Shown here in pieces: positions 53,386 to 61,318 of a stretch of 64,000 nt of DNA. The stretch spans positions 1 to 64,000 of the forward strand of contig CABYNS010000002.1 of assembly GCA_902520335.1 (NCBI GenBank), read 5' to 3'. The notes under the pieces were generated by a model that was not told the origin of the DNA, ran no database searches, and saw nothing but the letters and a program-made list of their open reading frames with translations. Numbering within the stretch: position 1 is the stretch's first letter; every line of letters starts with the position of its first letter. Origin of the DNA: an uncultured Pelagibacteraceae bacterium. Lineage in GTDB: Bacteria; Pseudomonadota; Alphaproteobacteria; Pelagibacterales; Pelagibacteraceae. The position numbers and the translations under genes were made by a program.

Positions 53386-54257
53386 ATTAAAAATTTATAA
53401 GACAATATTTTATAAGCTAGTTTTGCAACAAGAAAGTTGTAAGAATTAAAACCTTTTATAGGTGCTAATTCATTAATGTCAGCACCAACAATGTTTGAAT
53501 TTTTTGCGGCTATTTTAATTATATTGAGTGTCTCATCCCATAATAATCCACCTGGTTCAGGAGTTCCGGTAGCTGGCATAATACTTGAGTCAAACCCATC
53601 GACATCAAATGTTAAATAAACTGTCTTATTTTTTATAAGTTTTTTAAATTTTTTTAAATTCCACCTAGACTTATCTTTTGCCCAAAAAATATTTATTCTT
53701 GATTTATTTTTTTTTAAGAATGGAATTTCACTTTCTGATATATTTCTAATTCCAAAAGATATTAATGATATATTGTTATGGTCCAAGCACCTTCTTATTG
53801 CTGATGCATGAGAAAATTTTTCTCCATTATAACTATTTCTTAAATCAGCATGCGCATCAAAATGTAAGAGACAAATTTTTTTGTGTTTTTTAATAAATGG
53901 ATTAATACATCCCGGTGTAATTGAATGTTCTCCTCCAAACGTGAGAGGAAAAAGCTTTTTATCTAAAATTTCTTTATTTATTTTTGACATTTTCTCGAGT
54001 GCTTTTTTGATGTTTTTGTCAATCTTAAAGGGCTTTAATGTTTTAATCCCAATTTTTTTATAAGGCTCACAATTTAGCTCTTCATCATATAATTCCACTT
54101 GATGAGAGGCTTTTATAATTTCTTTAGGTCCGTTTCTGGTGCCACCCCCGTAACTAACAGTTTTTTCAAGCCCAAATGGAACTACAACAACTTTCTCTTT
54201 GAAATTAAATTTATTGTCGACTCCTAAAAATCCATTTTTATTTGATAAATATTTCAA
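53382..54257 (-). CDS. speB: Ureohydrolase (agmatinase/arginase family)
   Basis: Binuclear manganese hydrolase (291 residues). Metal-binding motifs are TFGGEHSITPG, LLHFDAHADLRNSY and LTFDVDGFDSSIMPATGTPEPGG. The TGTPEPGG form resembles agmatinases, which release putrescine; arginase or guanidinobutyrase activity cannot be excluded. It is the third gene of a minus-strand polyamine cluster, 3 bp after the deoxyhypusine-synthase-like gene, supporting a role in putrescine supply. Confidence 0.87.
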   Translation of the reverse strand: MKYLSNKNGFLGVDNKFNFKEKVVVVPFGLEKTVSYGGGTRNGPKEIIKASHQVELYDEELNCEPYKKIGIKTLKPFKIDKNIKKALEKMSKINKEILDKKLFPLTFGGEHSITPGCINPFIKKHKKICLLHFDAHADLRNSYNGEKFSHASAIRRCLDHNNISLISFGIRNISESEIPFLKKNKSRINIFWAKDKSRWNLKKFKKLIKNKTVYLTFDVDGFDSSIMPATGTPEPGGLLWDETLNIIKIAAKNSNIVGADINELAPIKGFNSYNFLVAKLAYKILSYKFLI

Positions 54258-54260
54258 TTT

Positions 54261-55304
54261 TTACTCAAAAATTTTTGTGAATTTTTTCTTATGCCTACTT
54301 TTCCACTCACCTTTGTGATAAGCGTCGCTAGCTATTAGGGGTAGTACACTAGTAGCTTCAGCAAATACCATCTGTTCTTTGGTAACATCAACTTTACCCC
54401 ATGAACTTGCTTCCTTTAATGTTGAACTACTACATGCACCATCTCTAGAGTCGGCAACTGTAATTTGCACAGCATATTTATGCATATCGACTTCTTTGCC
54501 CAATAATTCAGCACAAATTATAGTGTCTTGAATAAAATTTTTTGGGACACCACCACCAATCATAAATAAACCAGAACCTTTTGAGCGTATTTTAATTTCG
54601 GTTAATTCTCTAAATTCTCTTACAGAGTCGATAGTAATATGTTTTTTTGGATTTTTTTCTTGATGCATAACCAAACCAAATCCTGCACTAGAGTCAGTAA
54701 AAGCTGGGCAAAAAATTGGAACATCATTATCGTATGCTGTTTCAACCAAAGAGTCTTTTTTAATAGAATTTTTTTTTAAATATTTACCCATTTCTTTAAT
54801 AAATTCTCTGGATGTATAGCTTCTAGGTTCCAAGGTATCCGCGATTTCACATATTTTTTTATCACAAATCTGTAACTCATCTTCGTCTATGTATGTGTCG
54901 TAAATTCTATCGATATAATTTTTTCTTAATTCAGTATCATCTTGGAATTGAGAACCTTGATAGTGTTTAAAACCAAGAGCTTCAAAAAAATCCATGTCAA
55001 TTATTGAAGCGCCAGTCGCCACTATTGCATCAACCATATTATATTTAACTAAATCTTTATAAATATTCATACAACCGGCAGCAGATGTTGAACCTGCTAA
55101 TGTTAAAAAAATTGTACATTCTTTGTCTTTCAACATTTCATTATAAATATCGGCTGCGTTTGCTGTTTCTCTCGAAACAAAAGACATTTTTTTCATGGAA
55201 GAAATAATCTTTCTAGAGTCAAAAGATGTAATATCAATATGTTCTACAGGTTTTTTTAAGAAATCTTTTTTACTATTGTGACCAAGATTTTTATTTTCTG
55301 ACAT
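54261..55304 (-). CDS. Deoxyhypusine synthase-like enzyme (probable homospermidine synthase)
   Basis: A 347-residue member of the deoxyhypusine synthase family, which transfers the aminobutyl group of spermidine via NAD. It shows ECTIFLTLAGSTSAAGCM, DAIVATGASIIDMDFFEALG (DAIVATGAS), PIFCPAFTDSSAGFG, GGGVPKNFIQDT and the catalytic lysine at about Lys304 in SSWGKVD. Bacteria lack the eIF5A target, and known bacterial members have been linked to homospermidine synthesis from putrescine. This role fits the flanking decarboxylase and ureohydrolase but is inference. It overlaps the decarboxylase gene by one base. Confidence 0.88.
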   Translation of the reverse strand: MSENKNLGHNSKKDFLKKPVEHIDITSFDSRKIISSMKKMSFVSRETANAADIYNEMLKDKECTIFLTLAGSTSAAGCMNIYKDLVKYNMVDAIVATGASIIDMDFFEALGFKHYQGSQFQDDTELRKNYIDRIYDTYIDEDELQICDKKICEIADTLEPRSYTSREFIKEMGKYLKKNSIKKDSLVETAYDNDVPIFCPAFTDSSAGFGLVMHQEKNPKKHITIDSVREFRELTEIKIRSKGSGLFMIGGGVPKNFIQDTIICAELLGKEVDMHKYAVQITVADSRDGACSSSTLKEASSWGKVDVTKEQMVFAEATSVLPLIASDAYHKGEWKSRHKKKFTKIFE

Positions 55305-56488
55305 TAAGCAACTAGAGTAGCTTTGTCTGAATTCTTATCATACATAGACATTATTGGTGTATCCTCAACCTCATAAATCTCATCAGAGTAATAACCATTA
55401 AATTGAGTTCTAAAAGTTAAACCATATGATCCTAATTGACCAAGTTCAATATAATCATTTTCTTTAATATTATTTGGAAGCAGGAAAGGACCTTTCATAT
55501 AATCCATACTGTCACATGTTGGTCCATAAAAATCAAATGCAGTCATTTTTTTTGAAATAATCTTACTTGAATTTTCTTTAATTAATTTTGATGGAAAAAC
55601 TATATTAGGTGTTCCAGCATCAAAAAGTGTGCCGTAAGTACCATCATTAATATAAAGTTTTTGTTTTTTTCTTAAATTAACTCTCACAATTGTTGATCCA
55701 CTTTCTGCAACCAAAGCTCTACCAGGTTCACAAATAATTTGAGGCATATTCTTTAAATCTAAATTTTCTAAACCCTTCTTAATTTCCTCCATATAATTAT
55801 CTAAAGATTGTGGCACAAGATCAGGATAAATTGTTGGGAAGCCTCCACCGATATTAATATAATCTGGAATTATTTTAGTTTTTTTAATTATACTTCCCAC
55901 TTCTTCAATTCCTTTAGAATATGAAATCGGATGCATACATTGGGAACCAACATGAAAACTTAAACCAATTTTTTTTGAATGAAGTTTCGCAAGCCTTAGC
56001 AGTCCTGAAGCTTCAGAATTTAATGCACCAAATTTTTTAGATAAATCTATTTCGGCATGTTCATTGGAAACAGCAACTCTAATAAATAATTCTAAATCTT
56101 TAGCATTACCTGTCGTTTCAATAATCTTAATTAATTCATCTTTAGTATCTAATGCGAAAGTTTTTATTCCAAAATTAAAATATGCTTCTTTAATACTTTC
56201 TCTACTTTTAACTGTATGCATAAAAGAACATTTTGCAGTATTATTAAATTTCTTTACTGCTTTGATTTCTTCGATAGACGCAACATCAAATTGATTAATT
56301 CCACTTTTAATCAAAGTTTTGATAACTTCAGGATGGGGATTAGTTTTAACAGCATATAGTATTTTACCTGGGAAATTATTTTGAAAGAATTTTGAAGCAG
56401 AAAGAATAGAATTCTTTCTTATACAATATACAGGTTTTTCCGGTTTCAGTTGATTAACTAATTCTTCAACCGACTTAAATTTTTGCAT
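55304..56488 (-). CDS. Ornithine/lysine decarboxylase (fold III, PLP)
   Basis: PLP-dependent alanine-racemase-fold decarboxylase of 394 residues from ATG 56488; a longer frame to 56518 would run through the homopolymer leader and is rejected. The PLP lysine is Lys48 in LYAVKTNPHPEV; other landmarks are AKKFGALNSE-type HVGSQ (SFHVGSQCMHP), INIGGGFPTIYP, CEPGRALVAESG and GPTCDSMDYM, whose Cys marks eukaryote-like ODCs. Ornithine is the likelier substrate, though related alphaproteobacterial enzymes also use lysine. It is the first gene of the polyamine cluster. Confidence 0.88.
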   Translation of the reverse strand: MQKFKSVEELVNQLKPEKPVYCIRKNSILSASKFFQNNFPGKILYAVKTNPHPEVIKTLIKSGINQFDVASIEEIKAVKKFNNTAKCSFMHTVKSRESIKEAYFNFGIKTFALDTKDELIKIIETTGNAKDLELFIRVAVSNEHAEIDLSKKFGALNSEASGLLRLAKLHSKKIGLSFHVGSQCMHPISYSKGIEEVGSIIKKTKIIPDYINIGGGFPTIYPDLVPQSLDNYMEEIKKGLENLDLKNMPQIICEPGRALVAESGSTIVRVNLRKKQKLYINDGTYGTLFDAGTPNIVFPSKLIKENSSKIISKKMTAFDFYGPTCDSMDYMKGPFLLPNNIKENDYIELGQLGSYGLTFRTQFNGYYSDEIYEVEDTPIMSMYDKNSDKATLVA

Positions 56489-56609
56489 TATAAATGCCCC
56501 CCAAAAAAAATTTAACAAAAAAAAAGTCTTTTTATTTAAAAAAACTTTAATAATCGAGCAATTAATTCAATAGTTATTCAATGTAAAGCAAATAATGGCC
56601 TATTGAATT
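56489..56609. promoter_or_regulatory. Leader and operator region between the decarboxylase and regA
   Basis: Divergent 148-bp gap. On the decarboxylase (minus) side the leader holds T9 (56525-56517), T8 (56510-56503) and G6 (56502-56497), the G6 lying 8 nt before the ATG like a Shine-Dalgarno. On the regA side a perfect 10-bp inverted repeat has AATTCAATAG at 56564-56573 and CTATTGAATT at 56600-56609, with another ATTCAAT in the 26-bp spacer. It could be an operator for a dimeric regulator or an RNA stem in the regA leader. Confidence 0.5.
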
Positions 56610-56636
56610 GTGAAAAAAAATATCCATATCTTAACC

Positions 56637-57200
56637 ATGAAAAACCAAGCTCAATTACAAAATCTAGCTGATTTTGACAATAAATCCCTATTGATTGTGG
56701 ATGATGACAATCCATTTAGAGAAAGATTAGCTAGGGCCATGGAAAAGAAGGGATTTGAGGTCTTACAAGCTGAGAGTGTGCAAAAAGGAAAAGAAATGGT
56801 TAAAGTAAAAAAACCAGGTTTTGCAGTAGTGGATCTTAGGTTAAATGATGGAAATGGGTTGGAGGTTGTAAAAGAAATTCAATCATCAAATTCACTAAGC
56901 CGAATTATAATGCTAACAGGATATGGAAATATTCCAACTGCTGTAGCTGCAATCAAAGAAGGTGCTATTGACTATTTGGCTAAACCGGCAGATGCAGACG
57001 ATGTAGAAAAAGCATTATTAGCAGATCCATCAAAAAAAGCTGCACCACCTGAAAACCCAATGTCAGCAGATCGGGTTAAATGGGAACATATTCACAGAGT
57101 ATTTGAATTATGTAACAGAAATGTTTCAGAGACGGCAAGAAGACTCAAAATGCATAGAAGAACTCTTCAAAGAATATTATCTAAAAGATCACCTAAATAA
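56637..57200 (+). CDS. regA: RegA/PrrA/ActR-type response regulator
   Basis: Global redox/energy response regulator of alphaproteobacteria. ATG 56637 gives 187 residues, close to RegA; an upstream in-frame GTG (56610) lies against an inverted repeat and is less likely. The receiver domain has SLLIVDDDNPF, phosphoacceptor Asp66 in FAVVDLRLNDG and MLTGYGNIPTAV. A Pro-rich linker leads to a Fis-type HTH, NVSETARRLKMHRRTLQRILSKR (quoted motif VSETARRLKMHRRTLQ). The cognate kinase RegB is not adjacent. Confidence 0.93.
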   Translation: MKNQAQLQNLADFDNKSLLIVDDDNPFRERLARAMEKKGFEVLQAESVQKGKEMVKVKKPGFAVVDLRLNDGNGLEVVKEIQSSNSLSRIIMLTGYGNIPTAVAAIKEGAIDYLAKPADADDVEKALLADPSKKAAPPENPMSADRVKWEHIHRVFELCNRNVSETARRLKMHRRTLQRILSKRSPK

Positions 57201-57744
57201 TTTTTTTAAATTTTATAATTTTTTTTGCTATTAAAGTAAGTAGACAAATTTTGAAAATTTCAGCTATTAAAAATGGCATTACACCTAATTTAAAAATAGG
57301 TTTATCCCAACCAATTAAAGTACCTAGCCACAGAATCCCCAAGATATAAATTGTTGAAACTGAAAATATTAATTTTAAAAAAATTAAAAAATAATTATCT
57401 TCATTTTTGACTAGCGAGGCTAAAAAACATGCTGATAGAAATCCAATTAAATAACCCATTGTTGGACCTGTAAAATAAGCTAAACCAACTCCTCTCTCAG
57501 GAGAATTAGAAAATACAGGCAAACCCAATATACCTTCTAATAAGTATAAACTTACAGTGGCTAAAGCTATTTTATATCCGAAGCTAATACCTAAAAATAA
57601 AACTACGAATGTCTGCATAGTCATTGGAACTGGATAAAAAGGTATCTTGATTTTGGCAGAAATTGTAAGAATTATTGACCCTATAAAGATAATCAATAAT
57701 GATTTTAAAAGCTGGTTTTGAGTATTTTGCTTTATTAGTTCCAT
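57193..57744 (-). CDS. bioY: Biotin transporter BioY
   Basis: Substrate-binding (S) subunit of an ECF-type biotin importer (183 residues, about six helices). The N-terminal KIPFYPVPMTMQTFVVLFLG and the LYLLEGILGLPVFS motif are characteristic. Neither bioM/ecfA nor bioN/ecfT appears nearby; solitary BioY proteins can transport biotin. It stands alone between convergent regA (8-nt overlap) and divergent polA. Confidence 0.93.
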   Translation of the reverse strand: MELIKQNTQNQLLKSLLIIFIGSIILTISAKIKIPFYPVPMTMQTFVVLFLGISFGYKIALATVSLYLLEGILGLPVFSNSPERGVGLAYFTGPTMGYLIGFLSACFLASLVKNEDNYFLIFLKLIFSVSTIYILGILWLGTLIGWDKPIFKLGVMPFLIAEIFKICLLTLIAKKIIKFKKII

Positions 57745-57790
57745 AAAAAATAATACTCTTATTTTTATCTTTAATCTATATTAAATTTTA

Positions 57791-60565
57791 ATGAATCAGA
57801 TTCAAAAAACAGATCATTTTTATCTTATTGATGGATCAGGTTATATATTTAGAGCATATTATGCCTTACCACCATTAACTCGAAAAAGTGATGGACTGCC
57901 GACGGGAGCAGTAAGTGGTTTCTGCAGTATGTTGTTTAAACTTCTTGAAGATTCGAAATCAAAAGAAAATCTACAGAAACCAACTCATTTTGCTGTTATT
58001 TTTGACTCAGCGAGAAAGACTTTTAGAAATGAAATTTATAGTGATTACAAAGCCAATCGATCTGAGGCTCCAGATGACTTGGCGCCACAATTTGAATACA
58101 TAAGAAAATCAGTTTTAGCTTTTAATTTACCTTCTGTTGAACTAGTTAATTATGAAGCAGATGACTTGATCGCAACTTATGTTGATCAGATTTTAAAAAA
58201 AGGAGCAAAGGTAACAATAGTTTCATCAGATAAAGATTTAATGCAATTATATAGAAAAGATGTTCGTATTTTTGATCCAATGAAAAATAAGTTCATCTCT
58301 AATGAGGATGTAAAAAACAAATTTGGAGTAGATCCAGATAAAGTTATAGATGTTCAGGCTCTAGCTGGGGATAGCAGTGATAACGTTCCTGGTGTTCCTG
58401 GAATTGGTGTAAAAACTGCAGCAGAGTTAATTAATAAGTATGGTGATTTAGAGACACTTTTAAAATCAGCAGATGAAATCAAACAAAATAAGAGAAGGGA
58501 GACTTTACTAAACAACAAAGATAAAGCTTTAATAAGTAAAAAATTAGTAACATTAAAGCACGATGCTCCAATTGACATGAAACTCAATGATTTTGAATTA
58601 AAGAGAATTGATAAAGATAAACTTTATAAATTTCTAAGAGAAATGGAGTTTAATAGGTTACTTAGCTCTGCTATTTCTGCTTATGGGGAGCCAGATTTTA
58701 GTAGTAAAAAAAAAGATATTCAATTAAGGGAAAAAAAAGTTGAAATTGATAAAAAAAATTATTTCCTAGTAACAGAGCACAGTAAAATTGATGAATGGAT
58801 TAAGGAGGCTGAAGAAATAGGAGAAGTTGCAGTGGATACAGAAACAAATTCTTTAGATCCTCATCAAGCTGATTTAGTCGGAGTATCTTTGAGCTCTAAG
58901 ATTGGAAAAGCTTGTTATATACCAATAGGACATAATTCAAATAAGTGCATTGATAAAGACATAGTGCTTAAAAAATTAAAACCTTTACTTGAAGATCCAA
59001 GTATCAAAAAAATAGGTCAGAATATTAAATTTGATTTTATTGTATTTTTTAATCATGGGATAACGCTATCAGCGATGGAGGATACCATGCTCATGTCTTA
59101 TGTGCTTGATGCTGGAAAAAATAGACACAATATGGATACGTTATCTGAAATTCACTTGAGTCATAAAACAATAAAATTCAAAGAATTAGTTGGTTCTGGA
59201 AAAAAACAGATAAATTTTAGCGAAGTCGATTTAGAAAAAGCAAAAGATTATGCCGCTGAGGACGCTGACATAACTTATAGACTATATAAAAAATTCTATA
59301 AAAGTTTGAAAGAAGAAAAAATGATAAATATTTATGAAATTTTTGAAAAGCCATTACTTAGAATTTTAGCTGATATGGAAATACACGGTATTAAAGTTGA
59401 TAAAAAGTTTCTCAAAACATTATCCACTAAATTTGAAAAGAAGATTGAAAAAATTCAGAAGGAAGTTTTTAAAATTTCCAAGAAAGAATTTAATATTGCT
59501 TCTCCAAAACAACTGGGTGAAATTTTATACAATGATCTTAAGATTGCAGACTTAAAAAAAACTAAAAAGGGAAGTTTTGCAACAAGCGCCTCAGTACTAG
59601 AAGATCTAGCTTTTAAAGGTCATAAATTTCCACAATTAGTATTAGATTGGAGACAGGTTTCGAAGCTAAAAAATACTTATTCAGACTCTTTACCCGAACA
59701 TATTAATCCTAATACAAAAAAAGTTCATACTTCTTTTTTATTAGCAGCAACGACTACAGGACGATTAGCTTCAAGTGATCCTAACTTGCAAAATATTCCA
59801 ATTAAATCAGAAGATGGTAGAGATATTCGCAAAGCTTTTGTTGCTGACAAGGATAATATTTTGATTTCAGCAGACTATAATCAAATTGAAATGAGAATTT
59901 TAGCTGATTTGGCTGATGTTAAAGAATTAAAAAAAGCTTTTCAAAATAATGAGGATATACACTCTTTAACTGCTAGCCAAATTTTTAATATTGATATTAA
60001 TAAGGTGAATCAAGATCAAAGAAGAAAGGCTAAAGCCATAAACTTTGGAATAATTTACGGAATTTCACAGTATGGATTAGCGAAGCAAATAAATGTCTCT
60101 AATTTTGAAGCGGACGAGTTTCTAAATTCATATTTCTCAAAGTTCCCCGAAATAAAAGTTTATATGGATCGAACAATTAAATTTTGTAGAAAAAGCGGTT
60201 ATGTAAGTAATATTTTTGGAAGAAGATCTCATTTTATAAATATAAATGATAAAAATTATAATGTCAGAAACTTTCAAGAACGTGCAGCAATTAATGCTCC
60301 AATACAAGGGTCGGCTGCTGAAATAATGAGATTAGCAATGATAAGAATTGATAAAAAATTAAAGGAGCAAAAACTTAATAAAACAAAGATGTTACTTCAA
60401 ATCCATGACGAACTAATTTTTGAAAGTCCCAAAAATGAAGTAAAAAAAATATCCAAAGTGATAATTGAAGAAATGTCTAGCGTTGCTGAGAGTGATCAAC
60501 ATTCTTTCTCAATACCTCTTACAGTAGATTTAAACACTGGAGAAAATTGGGGTACATTACATTAA
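57791..60565 (+). CDS. polA: DNA polymerase I
   Basis: Repair and Okazaki-fragment polymerase with all three domains (924 residues). The 5' nuclease domain has FYLIDGSGYIFRAYYA, YEADDLIATY and LAGDSSDNVPGVPGIGVKTA (seen as AGDSSDNVPG). The 3'-5' exonuclease keeps its acidic residues in VDTETNSLDP, GQNIKFDF and AAEDADIT, so proofreading is probably intact, unlike in some thermophiles. Polymerase motifs A, B and C are DYNQIEMRILA, RRKAKAINFGIIYGIS and LQIHDELIFE. Confidence 0.98.
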   Translation: MNQIQKTDHFYLIDGSGYIFRAYYALPPLTRKSDGLPTGAVSGFCSMLFKLLEDSKSKENLQKPTHFAVIFDSARKTFRNEIYSDYKANRSEAPDDLAPQFEYIRKSVLAFNLPSVELVNYEADDLIATYVDQILKKGAKVTIVSSDKDLMQLYRKDVRIFDPMKNKFISNEDVKNKFGVDPDKVIDVQALAGDSSDNVPGVPGIGVKTAAELINKYGDLETLLKSADEIKQNKRRETLLNNKDKALISKKLVTLKHDAPIDMKLNDFELKRIDKDKLYKFLREMEFNRLLSSAISAYGEPDFSSKKKDIQLREKKVEIDKKNYFLVTEHSKIDEWIKEAEEIGEVAVDTETNSLDPHQADLVGVSLSSKIGKACYIPIGHNSNKCIDKDIVLKKLKPLLEDPSIKKIGQNIKFDFIVFFNHGITLSAMEDTMLMSYVLDAGKNRHNMDTLSEIHLSHKTIKFKELVGSGKKQINFSEVDLEKAKDYAAEDADITYRLYKKFYKSLKEEKMINIYEIFEKPLLRILADMEIHGIKVDKKFLKTLSTKFEKKIEKIQKEVFKISKKEFNIASPKQLGEILYNDLKIADLKKTKKGSFATSASVLEDLAFKGHKFPQLVLDWRQVSKLKNTYSDSLPEHINPNTKKVHTSFLLAATTTGRLASSDPNLQNIPIKSEDGRDIRKAFVADKDNILISADYNQIEMRILADLADVKELKKAFQNNEDIHSLTASQIFNIDINKVNQDQRRKAKAINFGIIYGISQYGLAKQINVSNFEADEFLNSYFSKFPEIKVYMDRTIKFCRKSGYVSNIFGRRSHFININDKNYNVRNFQERAAINAPIQGSAAEIMRLAMIRIDKKLKEQKLNKTKMLLQIHDELIFESPKNEVKKISKVIIEEMSSVAESDQHSFSIPLTVDLNTGENWGTLH

Positions 60566-60570
60566 TTTAT

Positions 60571-60605
60571 TTGCCCAAATTAGAACAATTTAGTATTTTT
60601 ATAAT
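60571..60605 (+). promoter_or_regulatory. Possible promoter of chvI giving a leaderless transcript
   Basis: A consensus TATAAT at 60600-60605 lies only five bases before the chvI ATG at 60611, so initiation would fall on or next to the start codon. The only -35 candidate, TTGCCC at 60571-60576, is 23 bp away from that -10 but 17 bp from an alternative TATTTT. Tentative. Confidence 0.35.
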
Positions 60606-60610
60606 TAAGT

Positions 60611-61318
60611 ATGCAAAAACAAACTATTGCCTTAGTAGATGATGACAGAAATATTCTAACCAGCTTAAGTATTGCTCTAGAAAAAGAAGGGTTTAAAGTT
60701 CAGACTTACATTGATGGAGAGAGTGCATTAATTGGATTAACCAGGACACCGCCAGATCTAGCTATTGTTGATATAAAGATGCCAAAAATGGATGGTGAGG
60801 AATTGCTCAAGAAATTGAGAAAAAAAACCTCGTTACCAGTTATATTTCTGACTTCTAAAGATGATGAAATTGACGAATTACTAGGACTAAAATTAGGTGC
60901 TGATGATTTTGTAAAAAAATCAGGTGGTTTTTCAATTAAAGTTTTAATTGAAAGAATTAGAGTTCAACTCAGAAAAAAAGATTCCAAAGATACTCTTGAG
61001 GAAAATAAAAGTATTATATCGCATGGAAAATTAAAACTTGATCCGTCTCAATTAGAGTGCGAATGGAATGGGAAACAATTGCCTGATAAATTGACTACCA
61101 CAGAATTTTTACTTGTAAAAGAGCTAGCCAAAAGACCAGGAATTATAAAAGAGAGAGCTCAATTAATGGACATAGCTTATAGAGAAGATACAGATATTGA
61201 GGATAGAACAATTGATAGTCACGTTAAAAGAATCAGAAAAAAATTCAAAAAAGTTGATCCTGAATTTTCAGCTATAGAAACTAGATATGGAAGCGGATAT
61301 AGATGGAATGTTAGTTAA
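60611..61318 (+). CDS. chvI: OmpR-family response regulator ChvI
   Basis: Transcription factor of the ChvG-ChvI system, which in rhizobia and relatives responds to acid or envelope stress (235 residues). The receiver has ALVDDDRNILT and the phosphoacceptor Asp54 in AIVDIKMPKMDG; the C-terminal winged helix has LTTTEFLLVKELAKRPG and RTIDSHVKRIRKKF, ending in ETRYGSGYRW. The stop overlaps the chvG start (TAATG), as usual for this pair. Confidence 0.95.
   Translation: MQKQTIALVDDDRNILTSLSIALEKEGFKVQTYIDGESALIGLTRTPPDLAIVDIKMPKMDGEELLKKLRKKTSLPVIFLTSKDDEIDELLGLKLGADDFVKKSGGFSIKVLIERIRVQLRKKDSKDTLEENKSIISHGKLKLDPSQLECEWNGKQLPDKLTTTEFLLVKELAKRPGIIKERAQLMDIAYREDTDIEDRTIDSHVKRIRKKFKKVDPEFSAIETRYGSGYRWNVS

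Noticed and set aside
56489-56520. Longer decarboxylase start at 56518 and a speF-type leader
   Set aside because: The extension translates the homopolymer leader. The gap is too short for the roughly 400-nt speF RNA and I see no matching stems.
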